This document shows, piece after piece, positions 7,209-15,619 of a stretch of 22,104 bases of DNA. The translations under genes and the position numbers were made by a program. The stretch is taken from NCBI GenBank assembly GCA_012512355.1, contig JAAZEI010000314.1, positions 1-22,104 of the forward strand, in the 5' to 3' direction. This DNA is from Clostridiales bacterium (lineage in GTDB: Bacteria; Bacillota; Clostridia; Christensenellales; Aristaeellaceae). The first letter of the stretch is position 1. Each line of letters starts with the position of its first letter. The notes under the pieces were generated by a model. That model did no database searches, had not been told where the DNA came from, and saw only the letters and a program-made list of their open reading frames with translations.

Positions 7209-8180
7209 TCACCCTTGCGCTGCCTTCACTGCTCCAATGCGGTCCTCATATCCTCTTGCCTCCTCATCGTTGGCCAGGACAAAGTGGCCCGGCTGCAGCT
7301 CGCGCCAGGTGGGTTCATTGTTCTCATAATGATGAATTCTCTCGTCATAGATCAGGGGCCGCTTTTTGCGTTCGTAAGCAGGGTTGGGCAAAGGAACGGC
7401 TGATAACAGGGCCTGTGTATAAGGGTGCAGAGGGAAGCGAAACAGCTGCTCGGTGCTGGCAAGCTCGACCAAAAGACCGCGGTGAATGACTGCTATGCGG
7501 TCGCAGATAAAGCGCATGACAGACAGGTCGTGTGAGATAAACAGATAAGTCAGACCCCGTTCACGCTGCAATTTACTCATGAGATTGAGCACCTGGGCGC
7601 GGATGGAGACATCAAGGGCTGAAATAGGCTCATCGGCAATTATAAACTTGGGATTCATCACCAGCGCGCGAGCGATCCCGATGCGCTGCCTCTGACCGCC
7701 AGAGAATTCATGAGGGAAGCGAGCGGCAAATTCCGGCAGAAGGCCGACATCCATGAGGGCCTCGTGCACCCTTGCCTGCCGCTGCAACCGGGTGAGGTTT
7801 TTCTCGGTGCTGTAAAGACCTTCCGCGACAATATAATCTACCTTTGCCCTCTCATTGAGCGAGGCCATGGGGTCCTGAAATATCATCTGGATTTCTCTTG
7901 TCACACGGCGGTCGAGGTCTTTGTCTATCTTTCCGGATATGCGCTGACCGCCGTAGAGCACCTCACCGCCGCTGGTCTCATAGACCCGGATGATGGCGCG
8001 GCCAATGGAGGTTTTGCCCGAACCGGATTCGCCCACCAGCCCAAAGGTCTCTCCTTTGAAGATATCAAAGCTGACACCCCGCACGGCCTCAAAACGGCGC
8101 TTGCGCTCGCCAAAGGATATGTGCAGGTCCTTGACCTGAATCAGCGCTTCTCTGGGATTGTTATGATCAGCCAAACTCAT
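7209..8180 (-). CDS. oppF: Oligopeptide ABC transporter ATP-binding protein OppF
   Basis: The 323-residue cytoplasmic ATPase powers peptide uptake together with OppD. It shows Walker A GESGSGKT at 50-57, signature SGGQRQRIGIARAL, Walker B FIIADEPISALD and switch histidine in FISHDLSV. The C-terminal segment with PTWRELQPGHFVLAN matches the Gram-positive OppF/AmiF tail. The frame is open to 8249, but ATG at 8180 follows a GGGAGGGA site. It overlaps the end of oppD by 14 bases, implying translational coupling. Last gene of oppABCDF. Confidence 0.93.
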   Translation of the reverse strand: MSLADHNNPREALIQVKDLHISFGERKRRFEAVRGVSFDIFKGETFGLVGESGSGKTSIGRAIIRVYETSGGEVLYGGQRISGKIDKDLDRRVTREIQMIFQDPMASLNERAKVDYIVAEGLYSTEKNLTRLQRQARVHEALMDVGLLPEFAARFPHEFSGGQRQRIGIARALVMNPKFIIADEPISALDVSIRAQVLNLMSKLQRERGLTYLFISHDLSVMRFICDRIAVIHRGLLVELASTEQLFRFPLHPYTQALLSAVPLPNPAYERKKRPLIYDERIHHYENNEPTWRELQPGHFVLANDEEARGYEDRIGAVKAAQG

Positions 8181-9213
8181 AGAGACTCCCTCCCTGCGCG
8201 TCAATTCGCTTGAGACTTTCCGGCGGCTCCACTTTTGGCGCCCGCTCATCCAGCAGCCAGCTTCTCACCCTGTGGGTGGGGCTGACATCGAAATATGGCG
8301 GTCTTTCTTTGAAATCAATGTTGAGGGCGAAGGGATTGCGCGGCGCGAAGGCATCGCCCGCCACTTCATTAAACAGATTGGGGGGCGTGCCTTTGATGGC
8401 AAACAGCTCCTCCCCCTTGCGGCCCAGCTGCGGCAGCGAAGAGAGCAAAGCCCAGGTGTAAGGGTGCTTCGGGGCGTAGAATATTTCGTCACAGGTACCG
8501 ATTTCAACAATGTCGCCGGCATACATGACAGCAATGCGATCGGCAATGTTGGCTACCACCCCCAGGTCATGGGTGATATAAATGGTGGTCAGGTTATATT
8601 TTTTAATCAGGTTGCGGATAAGCTGCAGTATTTGTGCCTGAATGGTGACATCCAGCGCCGTTGTAGGCTCATCACAAATGAGAATCTGCGGCTGACAGGC
8701 GATGGCGATGGCGATGACAACACGCTGGCGCATGCCGCCTGAAAACTGATGGGGATACTGCTTCATTCGGCGCTGAGGGTCTTCGATGCCCACATCCAGC
8801 AGGATTTCCCGGATGCGCTCCTGCGCTTGCGCCCCCTTTAAGCCCTGATGTAAGAAGAGGGCTTCGCCGATTTGCTTGCCAATGTTCTTGAGTGGGTTGA
8901 GGCTGGTCATCGGGTCCTGCAGCACCATGGCAATTTTTCGGCCGCGGATTGAGAGCCACTCTTTTTCAGTCTTGTAATTTGCCACATCTTTGCCCTCAAA
9001 GATGATGCTGCCCGAATCTACCCAGCCATTGGCATCGAGCAGACCCATGAAGGATTTTGTCAATACGCTCTTGCCGGAGCCCGATTCGCCTACAATGGCC
9101 AGGCTCTCCCCTTGGTGGATATCAAGGGATACCCCCCTGATGGCATGCAGCACCCTTCCCCTGAGGCTGAACTTGATGTTAAGGTCTTTGACTTGCAAAA
9201 TAGGTTCACTCAT
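8167..9213 (-). CDS. oppD: Oligopeptide ABC transporter ATP-binding protein OppD
   Basis: The 348-residue ATPase partner of OppF has Walker A GESGSGKS near residue 40, signature FSGGMRQRVVIAIA, Walker B ILICDEPTTALD and switch histidine in YITHDLGV. Its C-terminal oligopeptide/dipeptide-transporter region reads GDAFAPRNPFALNIDFKE, then HRVRSWLLDERAPKVEPP. The four cysteines that in DppD/OppD relatives bind an iron-sulfur cluster are replaced by Asp, Asn, Asp and Ser. I recall the same loss in Gram-positive OppD/AmiE proteins. Start ATG at 9213 has an AGGAGGAG site. It lies 12 bases after the oppC stop codon. Confidence 0.94.
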   Translation of the reverse strand: MSEPILQVKDLNIKFSLRGRVLHAIRGVSLDIHQGESLAIVGESGSGKSVLTKSFMGLLDANGWVDSGSIIFEGKDVANYKTEKEWLSIRGRKIAMVLQDPMTSLNPLKNIGKQIGEALFLHQGLKGAQAQERIREILLDVGIEDPQRRMKQYPHQFSGGMRQRVVIAIAIACQPQILICDEPTTALDVTIQAQILQLIRNLIKKYNLTTIYITHDLGVVANIADRIAVMYAGDIVEIGTCDEIFYAPKHPYTWALLSSLPQLGRKGEELFAIKGTPPNLFNEVAGDAFAPRNPFALNIDFKERPPYFDVSPTHRVRSWLLDERAPKVEPPESLKRIDAQGGSLYEFG

Positions 9214-9225
9214 TATCTCTCCTCC

Positions 9226-10602
9226 TTACACATGGTTGCGTGGATCGGCAGCGTCCGCAAAAGAGTTGCCGATGATGTAAAAGGATATCGTGACGACAGA
9301 GAGTACAATGGTGGGGAAAATCAGCTGGTAGGCCTGCGGTGTTGAAACAAGCTTGCGGCCAAGGGTGATGAGGTTGCCCAATGAGGGGATGGACAGCGGC
9401 AGACCCAATCCGATGTAGGTGATAAACACCTCGCTGCCGATGGCAGAAGGAATGGCCAGGGCCATGCGCAGCATAATCACTGACACCAGGTAAGGCAGAA
9501 GGTTTCTGGTAATGATGCGGAAAGTGCCGGTGCCAAGGCACCTGGAGGCCAGATTATAATCCCTGTCTCTGATGATAACAATTTGATTGCGCACAAATCG
9601 CGCCATGCTGACCCATCCTGTGATGGACATGGCAAATATCAGGGTGCTGATGCCCGGGCGCATGATATAGGCAAACAATATCAGCACCACGGTGTTGGGA
9701 ATGTTGTTGATGACATTGTATATCTCAGTTAAAAGTTTATCCACCCGTCTGACATAGCCCCAGATGACGCCAACGGTGATGCCCACAACCGCTTCAATGA
9801 GGGCCACGATAAAACCGATAAACAGGCTAGTGCGCGTGCCCGACCAAACCATGCTCCACAGATCTTGCCCGGTATTGTTGGTGCCAAACAGAAAGGGCCT
9901 GACATCCGGGAGGATACGAAGCTGTGCTGTCCCTTTGGTGGTGGCGCTCAGCCCGTCTTCATGCAAATCGATGTCACTTTTTCTGACAAATAGCTCATGT
10001 CCCTGATAAGTATAGTTTTCTTTGGAGCTATACAGCTGAATCTGGAAATTGGATCTGCTCTCAAAAGGAACATTGCTCAGATTCTCAGGCAAACGCAGTT
10101 TGGTGGTAAAGTCGTTTTTTACAAAACCTTCCTGGCCTTTATAATTGATCCTGCACCATGCATCCCCGCATTCAAGGAGGGTAAATTCCTGTCTGGCGCG
10201 GATGGTATCCGTCACATTGCTCACGGCGGCCCATTGGCTGTTTTCCCAGGGGGTTACGATAAGCTCAGTCCCGACAGGCGCCTCATACATGACATTGCTG
10301 GTCCCCGGGGGTACATTGCTCAGCTGCATGCCTGTGATGGGGTGGTTGATGATGAGGGTCGCCCTGTACTGCATGGGCAGGACGGGCTGAATAAAAGTAA
10401 ACAGCACCAGCAAAATCAATACGACCAGCAAGCTGGCTGCCAGCTTGTTTTTGAAAAACACTTTAACCGTGCTTCCCCAGTAGGAATAGTCCGAGGAGGC
10501 CGTCAGCTCAGCCGCTTTTTGAGAATAAGCGGCAAAGGCAAAGTCTGCGGTCTGGTTTTCTATGGCCTGGTGCAGACCACTCTCGCGCGGAGGTATCGCC
10601 AT
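9226..10602 (-). CDS. oppC: Oligopeptide ABC transporter permease OppC with an inserted SH3-like extracytoplasmic domain
   Basis: The product is about 458 residues, some 100-150 longer than the usual OppC. After a Gram-positive OppC N-terminus and first helix (about 55-72) comes the usual PITGMQLSNVPPG stretch. An insertion of roughly 135 residues (about 102-237) then precedes the standard FGTNNTGQDLWSMVWSGTRTSL segment and the five remaining helices. The EAA loop is LASRCLGTGTFRIITRNLLP. The insert includes GDAWCRINYKGQEGFV, which closely resembles the second half of bacterial SH3 (SH3b) domains. ATG at 10602 shares one base with the oppB stop (TGATG); a GTG at 10605 is an alternative. The channel function is secure; the role of the insert is unknown. 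Confidence 0.92.
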   Translation of the reverse strand: MAIPPRESGLHQAIENQTADFAFAAYSQKAAELTASSDYSYWGSTVKVFFKNKLAASLLVVLILLVLFTFIQPVLPMQYRATLIINHPITGMQLSNVPPGTSNVMYEAPVGTELIVTPWENSQWAAVSNVTDTIRARQEFTLLECGDAWCRINYKGQEGFVKNDFTTKLRLPENLSNVPFESRSNFQIQLYSSKENYTYQGHELFVRKSDIDLHEDGLSATTKGTAQLRILPDVRPFLFGTNNTGQDLWSMVWSGTRTSLFIGFIVALIEAVVGITVGVIWGYVRRVDKLLTEIYNVINNIPNTVVLILFAYIMRPGISTLIFAMSITGWVSMARFVRNQIVIIRDRDYNLASRCLGTGTFRIITRNLLPYLVSVIMLRMALAIPSAIGSEVFITYIGLGLPLSIPSLGNLITLGRKLVSTPQAYQLIFPTIVLSVVTISFYIIGNSFADAADPRNHV

Positions 10603-11543
10603 CACCGCACCCCCTCTACTTTTGAAAAGCTGATGCGGGGGTCAATCACAGCCATCAATAAATCACCCAGCAGCATGCCGATAATACCGATGCTGGCATA
10701 AATCATCACCAGGGTCTGCACCATGGTATTGTCCTGCCTGGTGATGACATCCACCAGCAAGCCGCCCATCCCCGGGATAGAATAGAGTGATTCAATATAA
10801 ATGGAACCCGCCACCGTAAACAGCAGGGATGAGGGAATGTACTGAATCATTGGGACAAAGGCATTGCGAAAGACATGCTGCATGGTGATGTTCCGGCCCG
10901 AAACGCCTTTCGCCCTCGCCAGCTTCACATAATCCTTGTTCATTTCATCCACCATATATCGCCTCAGCCACATCGCGTAATAAGCGATGGAGCCAAGTGA
11001 CATTGACACCACCGGCAGGATCCAGGTGACCGGGTTGTTCATGTCAAAGAGCATGGATATATTAAATAATCTGGAGCCATAACTCTGTATATATATATAA
11101 TAGACGGCAGCCGGCACAGCGTTGATAAACACGATGAAACCGGTGCCCAGTTTATCCCAAATTTTAGATTTGCTGCGGGCCATTTTAGCGCCCAGGGGAA
11201 TTCCCACCAGCAAAGACAAGGCCATGGAGAAAAGGCCCATCCGGATAGATACCGGCGCCTTGGCTTTGATGATGCTGCCGATATTCACCCCAACCGCATA
11301 GCGGTTGGATATACCCAGATCACCCTGCAATAATCCGGCATAGAAGTTTTTCAGCTGCACCCAAAGGGGGTCTCGCAGACCCAGCTGCTGCAGCTTCGCT
11401 TCCACCACGGGTTTTGCTACTTTATCAAAATTGTCAAAATATCCCTCAATTGGCATCTGACGCATCAGTGCAAACACAACAGTCAGGATAATCAACAGCG
11501 TCAATACAGAGGCAAGCAATCTCTTGCCCACATAATTCAGCAC
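10602..11543 (-). CDS. oppB: Oligopeptide ABC transporter permease OppB
   Basis: This 313-residue integral membrane subunit pairs with OppC. The N-terminus (YVGKRLLASVLTLLIILTVVF) and the LGLRDPLWVQ motif are standard for OppB. So is the coupling loop, YVKLARAKGVSGRNITMQHVFRNA. So too is the closing IESLYSIPGMGGLL region. Translation starts at a GTG (11543) with an AAAGGGGGAG site upstream. The gene follows oppA after 92 bases that contain a strong hairpin and ends with a one-base overlap into oppC. Confidence 0.94.
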   Translation of the reverse strand: MLNYVGKRLLASVLTLLIILTVVFALMRQMPIEGYFDNFDKVAKPVVEAKLQQLGLRDPLWVQLKNFYAGLLQGDLGISNRYAVGVNIGSIIKAKAPVSIRMGLFSMALSLLVGIPLGAKMARSKSKIWDKLGTGFIVFINAVPAAVYYIYIQSYGSRLFNISMLFDMNNPVTWILPVVSMSLGSIAYYAMWLRRYMVDEMNKDYVKLARAKGVSGRNITMQHVFRNAFVPMIQYIPSSLLFTVAGSIYIESLYSIPGMGGLLVDVITRQDNTMVQTLVMIYASIGIIGMLLGDLLMAVIDPRISFSKVEGVR

Positions 11544-11566
11544 GCTACGGCTCCCCCTTTTAGATG

Positions 11567-11610
11567 AAAGCAGGGCTGTGGTTGGTTCGACATATACACA
11601 GCCCTGCTTT
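11567..11610 (-). terminator. Intercistronic hairpin between oppA and oppB
   Basis: AAAGCAGGGCTGTG at 11567-11580 is perfectly complementary to CACAGCCCTGCTTT at 11597-11610, giving a 14-bp stem with a 16-base loop. On the transcribed (minus) strand only a short CTTTC follows, so it is more likely a partial terminator or 3'-protecting structure than a full stop. It sits in the same place as the hairpin after the sugar-binding protein gene. Confidence 0.65.
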
Positions 11611-11635
11611 TCAAAATAACTTAATTCAATTCGGT

Positions 11636-13498
11636 TTAGTTAGCCAGTGCCTCGCGCTCAGCTTCCCACTGATCAAGCGCGTCAAAGTACATCTCGGTAT
11701 TCATCGGTTCGTCCATCACGTGATGCCCTTTATAGCGCTCACCGGAGAGGCCAAAAGGTGCGTATTGGCTGTCAAAGGGGTTAAGACGGGCTGCGATATA
11801 GCCACCGTTGCCATAGCCAAAGGGAACGATAAAGGCCGCGTTGATGAGGTAGGCTTCAGCTTTTGCAAATGCTTCGTAGCGGCTTGCCAGATCGCCGGTG
11901 ATTGCCTTGGCTTCCATGACCAGTGATTGATACTCCCTGAACAGGTTATTCCCCTGTTCATCGGTATCTGTGGTGAATTCGGGGAAATTATATGAGCCGC
12001 CTTCTTTGAAGGGGTCGGTGTAGGTCTCGGGGTCTGCATAGTCAGGTCCCCAGTTGCATTTGAGCAGGGCATAATTGCCTGAACGGCGCACAGCGGATAA
12101 GAATCCGGTAGAGGGGCCGGCTTCAACGATGATGTCAATAAAATCATCGCCTAGCAGGGCTTCGAGCTGCTGTTCAACAATCTGGCATTCTTCTGCCCAG
12201 GAAGATGAGCTGGGGTTGTAGCTGGTGAGGATTTTGATGGGGAAGGTGGCCCCCGCTTCTTCCAGCTCGGTCTTGGCTTTGGCAGCATATTCTTTTGCCA
12301 TCTCTTCGTTGAAGGTGTTGAGGCCCAGGTCGGTAATGGGTGCCAAATCACCAAGGTTGATATAATCAACGCCATTGAGGTCAACAAAGTTTGGCGGCGT
12401 TACGGAATTGTAGACGAGGGATTCAGGGTTATCAGGTTCTGTGGGCAGCATCGCCTTGACGCGGTCCAGGCCGTGATAAATGGCTTTGCGGAAGTTCATG
12501 TTGTTGACAGCGATGGTCCAGTTTTCAGGCTCATAAGCTGCGTCAAATTCGGGTTTGAAGTTTAGCGCGTAAAAATAGGTGTAGAAGCTGCTCTGGCGAA
12601 CAGGGCGCAGGAGATCTGCTGTATCCGCAGCCTGCAGCCACTGGCGCGCGATGGCGCTGTCGATGGAGGCATAGTCAATCTCGCCGCGCTTGTAGAGTTC
12701 GGGCGAAATGGTGGCGGCTTCCTTGTTGAAGGTGTTGTCGATGACATCGATATATACATGCTCAGCATCCCAGTTGTGGGGATTTTTGGTGTAAACGCGT
12801 TTTTCCTGTGGCTTGAGCTCACTGATGTAGTAAGCGCCATTGTACAGGATGGTATCTTTGCCGGTATACAGGCCAAAGTTCTCGCCTTTTTCGGCCAGGA
12901 ATTCGCCATAAACAGGCATAAAGGTGACATAGGTGGTCATGGAGAGGAAGTAAGGGACAGGGCTGTTGAGGGTGTACTCAAGGGTGTAGTCATCAAGTGC
13001 CTTCACGCCAACAGTCTCCCACTCGGTCACCGGCGCTGCTTCTTTTCCGGCTTCGGGTGTTGTGGTGCCAAGGTAATAATCCTCCGCGCCTTCAACGACC
13101 GAATACATGATGTCAGCGGTCACGGAAGCGTTTTTGGCATCAAGGATATACTTTGCTGCGTCAACAAAGTCATGCGCAGTCACTTCAGCCACCACATTGG
13201 CATCGCCGTCTACCCACTTGGCGCCTTGGCGCAGGTGGAATGTCCAGGTTAATCCATCCTCAGATACTTCCCAGCTTTCAGCCAGAGAAGGCTGTACCTG
13301 GCCTAAACGATCATATTCTACCAGGGTATCAATGACATTGGCCGCAATGGCAAATTCGTTCGTGCTGGCGGTGATGAGGTAGTTGAGGGTTGTCGCCTCG
13401 CCCGAATAAAGGGACCGATAGGCCTGTGCCTCTGCCATGGCCGGTGTCAGACTAAGAACCAGAGCCACAATCAAGATCATGGAAATGAGTTTTTTCAT
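11636..13498 (-). CDS. oppA: Oligopeptide ABC transporter substrate-binding protein OppA (SBP family 5)
   Basis: The 620-residue exported protein binds peptides for OppBCDF. Its signal peptide is MKKLISMILIVALVLSLTPAMA. The mature part has the family-5 pattern: QPSLAESWEVSEDGLTWTFHL, followed by an AKWVDGDANVVAEVTAHDFV-type segment, KALDDYTLEYTL, and a late SSWAEECQIVEQQLEALLG region. No cysteine lies at the signal-peptide end, so the usual lipid anchor is missing. ATG at 13498 follows AGGAGGAA. It is the first gene of the operon, behind a good promoter. Peptide preference cannot be read from sequence. Confidence 0.93.
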   Translation of the reverse strand: MKKLISMILIVALVLSLTPAMAEAQAYRSLYSGEATTLNYLITASTNEFAIAANVIDTLVEYDRLGQVQPSLAESWEVSEDGLTWTFHLRQGAKWVDGDANVVAEVTAHDFVDAAKYILDAKNASVTADIMYSVVEGAEDYYLGTTTPEAGKEAAPVTEWETVGVKALDDYTLEYTLNSPVPYFLSMTTYVTFMPVYGEFLAEKGENFGLYTGKDTILYNGAYYISELKPQEKRVYTKNPHNWDAEHVYIDVIDNTFNKEAATISPELYKRGEIDYASIDSAIARQWLQAADTADLLRPVRQSSFYTYFYALNFKPEFDAAYEPENWTIAVNNMNFRKAIYHGLDRVKAMLPTEPDNPESLVYNSVTPPNFVDLNGVDYINLGDLAPITDLGLNTFNEEMAKEYAAKAKTELEEAGATFPIKILTSYNPSSSSWAEECQIVEQQLEALLGDDFIDIIVEAGPSTGFLSAVRRSGNYALLKCNWGPDYADPETYTDPFKEGGSYNFPEFTTDTDEQGNNLFREYQSLVMEAKAITGDLASRYEAFAKAEAYLINAAFIVPFGYGNGGYIAARLNPFDSQYAPFGLSGERYKGHHVMDEPMNTEMYFDALDQWEAEREALAN

Positions 13499-13557
13499 GA
13501 GCTTCCTCCTATTTTTCGTTGTTCTTTTGGAGCGTTAACCGCTTTTTGAATATGCAC

Positions 13558-13586
13558 ATTATACTGATAAACAGAGACTCATGCAA
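13558..13586 (-). promoter_or_regulatory. Promoter of the opp operon
   Basis: On the minus strand TTGCAT (complement of 13581-13586) and a perfect TATAAT (complement of 13558-13563) are exactly 17 bp apart. Transcription would start near 13551, about 53 bases before the oppA ATG. Confidence 0.8.
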
Positions 13587-13737
13587 GTGTTCGTAAAAAT
13601 TTGTCTGCATTGATCACCCTTTGCCAAGGTATTGGATAGAAAATGAAAGATGCCCCTTCTAAAATTTCATTTTGTAATAGAGCGAATTTTCGATATTCAT
13701 CTGCTGTGAATCTGGGGAGCCCTCTTTTTTCAAGCAT
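13579..13737 (-). CDS. Small open frame of 52 codons upstream of oppA (possible gene remnant)
   Basis: The frame opens with ATG at 13737 (MLEKRGLPRFTADEYRKFAL) and continues with a protein-like composition (NEILEGASFIFYPIPWQ, then INADKFLRTLA) to a TGA. There is no Shine-Dalgarno sequence ahead of the ATG, and the last codons overlap the -35 box of the oppA promoter. I do not recognise the family. The balanced mix of aromatic, charged and hydrophobic residues looks more like true coding sequence than random AT-rich DNA, so it may be the tail of a decayed gene. It fills most of the 320-base gap between oppA and the exporter terminator. Confidence 0.3.
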   Translation of the reverse strand: MLEKRGLPRFTADEYRKFALLQNEILEGASFIFYPIPWQRVINADKFLRTLA

Positions 13738-13775
13738 AATTGAAAATGGTGAAAAACTGCCCTGTTTTGCGATAT

Positions 13776-13808
13776 AAAAAAAGCTGAGCGCAGCCGCCCA
13801 GCTTTTTT
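13776..13808 (-). terminator. Terminator of the ABC exporter operon
   Basis: AAAAAAGCTG at 13777-13786 pairs with CAGCTTTTTT at 13799-13808. Inner GCG/CGC pairs (13788-13790 with 13795-13797) close a four-base loop. On the minus strand it ends in seven T residues, 12 bases after the stop of the downstream exporter gene. The T run on the other strand makes it potentially bidirectional. Confidence 0.85.
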
Positions 13809-13819
13809 AGCCATTATCG

Positions 13820-15619
13820 CTAGCTTAGTTCAAACTGGCTGTTGTACAGCCGGGCATATACTTTGCCCAATTCCATCAATTGATCATGATTGCCCTGCTC
13901 CACGATGTCGCCATCCTCCATCACCAGGATGAGGTCTGCCTCCCGGATGGTTGACAGGCGATGGGCGATGACAAAACTTGTTCGGCCCTTCATCAGCTTT
14001 TTCATGGCGCGCTGGATGCGGTGCTCTGTCAGGGTGTCGACATTGCTTGTCGCCTCATCAAATATCATGATGCGGTTATCAGCAAGAAATGCCCTGGCGA
14101 TTGTCAGCAGCTGGCGCTGTCCCTGGGATATGTTATCTGCCAGCTCATTGAGCTCCATCTCGTAGCCGCCGGGCAGGGTTGTAATAAAGTGGTCTGCATG
14201 GGCAGCTTTTGCCGCCGCAATCACCTCTTCATCCGTGGCTTCCAGTCGGCCGTAGCGGATATTTTCCATGATGGTGCCCGAGAAAAGCCAGGTATCCTGC
14301 AGGACCATGCCAAAGGCAGTCCGCAAATCCTTTCTGGTCATGCCCCGAAGGTCCGCACCGTCAAGTTTGATGCTGCCGCTGTCCACATCGTAAAAGCGCA
14401 TCAGCAGTTTTATCATGGTGGTTTTCCCGGCACCTGTTTTGCCCACTAGCGCAACGGTCTGACCGGCCTTGATGTTACTTGTAAAGTCCTTGATGACAGG
14501 CTTTGCGCTGTCATAGCCAAAGCGCACATGCTCAAAGCTGACATCGCCTTTGACATCGACCAGGCAAACCGTTTGCTCATCCTGTTTTTCTTCAGCCTGG
14601 GATAAAAAGTTAAACACCCGCTCGCTGGCAGCCCCAAGGGACTGAATCTGGCCAACCATCTGCGCGAAGCGGGCAATGGGCTGGGTGAAGTTGCGCACAT
14701 AGGCGATAAAGGCCTGGATATCTCCCACTGCGATCTGGCCGGAGGCCGCCAGGAAAGCGCCGGTGATGGTCACGGCTACATACCCCAGGTTGGTCATGAA
14801 GGTGATGATGGGCATCATCAGGCCGGAGAAAAACTGGCTCTTCCAAGCACTGTTATATAGTTTTTCATTGCCTACATTGAATACTTCCTCCACCTCTGCT
14901 TCATGGTTGAACACTTTGATAATGGCTTGTCCGGAATAGCTTTCTTCCACCTGACCGTTGAGTTCGCCCATCATCGCCTGCTGTTCACGGAAGAAGGGGC
15001 GGCTTCTTTTCATCACAACGCTCATCAATAAACCACTAAACGGCACAACCAGTACCACCACCAGGGTCATTAAGGAGTTAATCGAAAGCATCATCCCCAC
15101 AATTCCCAATATGCTGGCCACGCCCGCGATGCTCTGGGTGACAACTTCTGATAAGTTTTGACCGATGACATCGATATCGTTTGAGATAATGCTGAGGGTA
15201 TCACCGACCGCGTTTTTCTCAAAATAATCCAGCGGCATGCGGTGAATCTTTTTGGATATGGCGTTGCTGAGTTTATAACTGATATCCAGCGAGACGTTCA
15301 TCATCAGATAGCTTTGCATCCACTGGAAAATGCTGCTGCCCGCGTACAGCGCCAGCACCATCATCAGAACCTCATTGAGCCTCCCAAAATCGATGCCACC
15401 AACACCCTGTACTTTTTTCATCAGACCTTCGAAAATTGCCGTGGTGGCCTGCCCCATGATTTTTGGCCCGATGACAGAGAGGGCCGTGGACATCAGCGCC
15501 AGCAGGATGGCAGCAATAATCTTGCCAGAATGCGGCTTTAACCATGGCAGAAGGTTTTTAAATGCCTGCATGGGGTTGGCGGCTTTGACGATATCTTTTG
15601 ACATGTGTCCCCCCATCAT
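13820..15619 (-). CDS. ABC exporter half-transporter with canonical ATPase site (heterodimer partner)
   Basis: The 599-residue protein has an N-terminal six-helix membrane domain and a C-terminal nucleotide-binding domain. Motifs are Walker A GKTGAGKT from residue 393, signature ISQGQRQ at 497-501, Walker B IMIFDE with catalytic Glu522, and switch His553 (IAHRLS). These are all intact except for the Q in the signature. It overlaps the preceding exporter gene by four bases (ATGA) and is expected to form a heterodimer with it, like LmrCD, TmrAB or TM287/288. The start is ambiguous: ATG at 15619 has an AAAGGGGG site, while ATG at 15604 (MSKDIVKAAN) is a good alternative with GGGGGG close upstream. 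Substrate unknown: lipid, peptide or drug are all possible. Confidence 0.92.
   Translation of the reverse strand: MMGGHMSKDIVKAANPMQAFKNLLPWLKPHSGKIIAAILLALMSTALSVIGPKIMGQATTAIFEGLMKKVQGVGGIDFGRLNEVLMMVLALYAGSSIFQWMQSYLMMNVSLDISYKLSNAISKKIHRMPLDYFEKNAVGDTLSIISNDIDVIGQNLSEVVTQSIAGVASILGIVGMMLSINSLMTLVVVLVVPFSGLLMSVVMKRSRPFFREQQAMMGELNGQVEESYSGQAIIKVFNHEAEVEEVFNVGNEKLYNSAWKSQFFSGLMMPIITFMTNLGYVAVTITGAFLAASGQIAVGDIQAFIAYVRNFTQPIARFAQMVGQIQSLGAASERVFNFLSQAEEKQDEQTVCLVDVKGDVSFEHVRFGYDSAKPVIKDFTSNIKAGQTVALVGKTGAGKTTMIKLLMRFYDVDSGSIKLDGADLRGMTRKDLRTAFGMVLQDTWLFSGTIMENIRYGRLEATDEEVIAAAKAAHADHFITTLPGGYEMELNELADNISQGQRQLLTIARAFLADNRIMIFDEATSNVDTLTEHRIQRAMKKLMKGRTSFVIAHRLSTIREADLILVMEDGDIVEQGNHDQLMELGKVYARLYNSQFELS

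Noticed and set aside
9997..10701. 234-codon plus-strand frame opposite oppC
   Set aside because: Antisense to a clear permease gene and crossing the oppB/oppC junction; no start signals and no recognisable domain.
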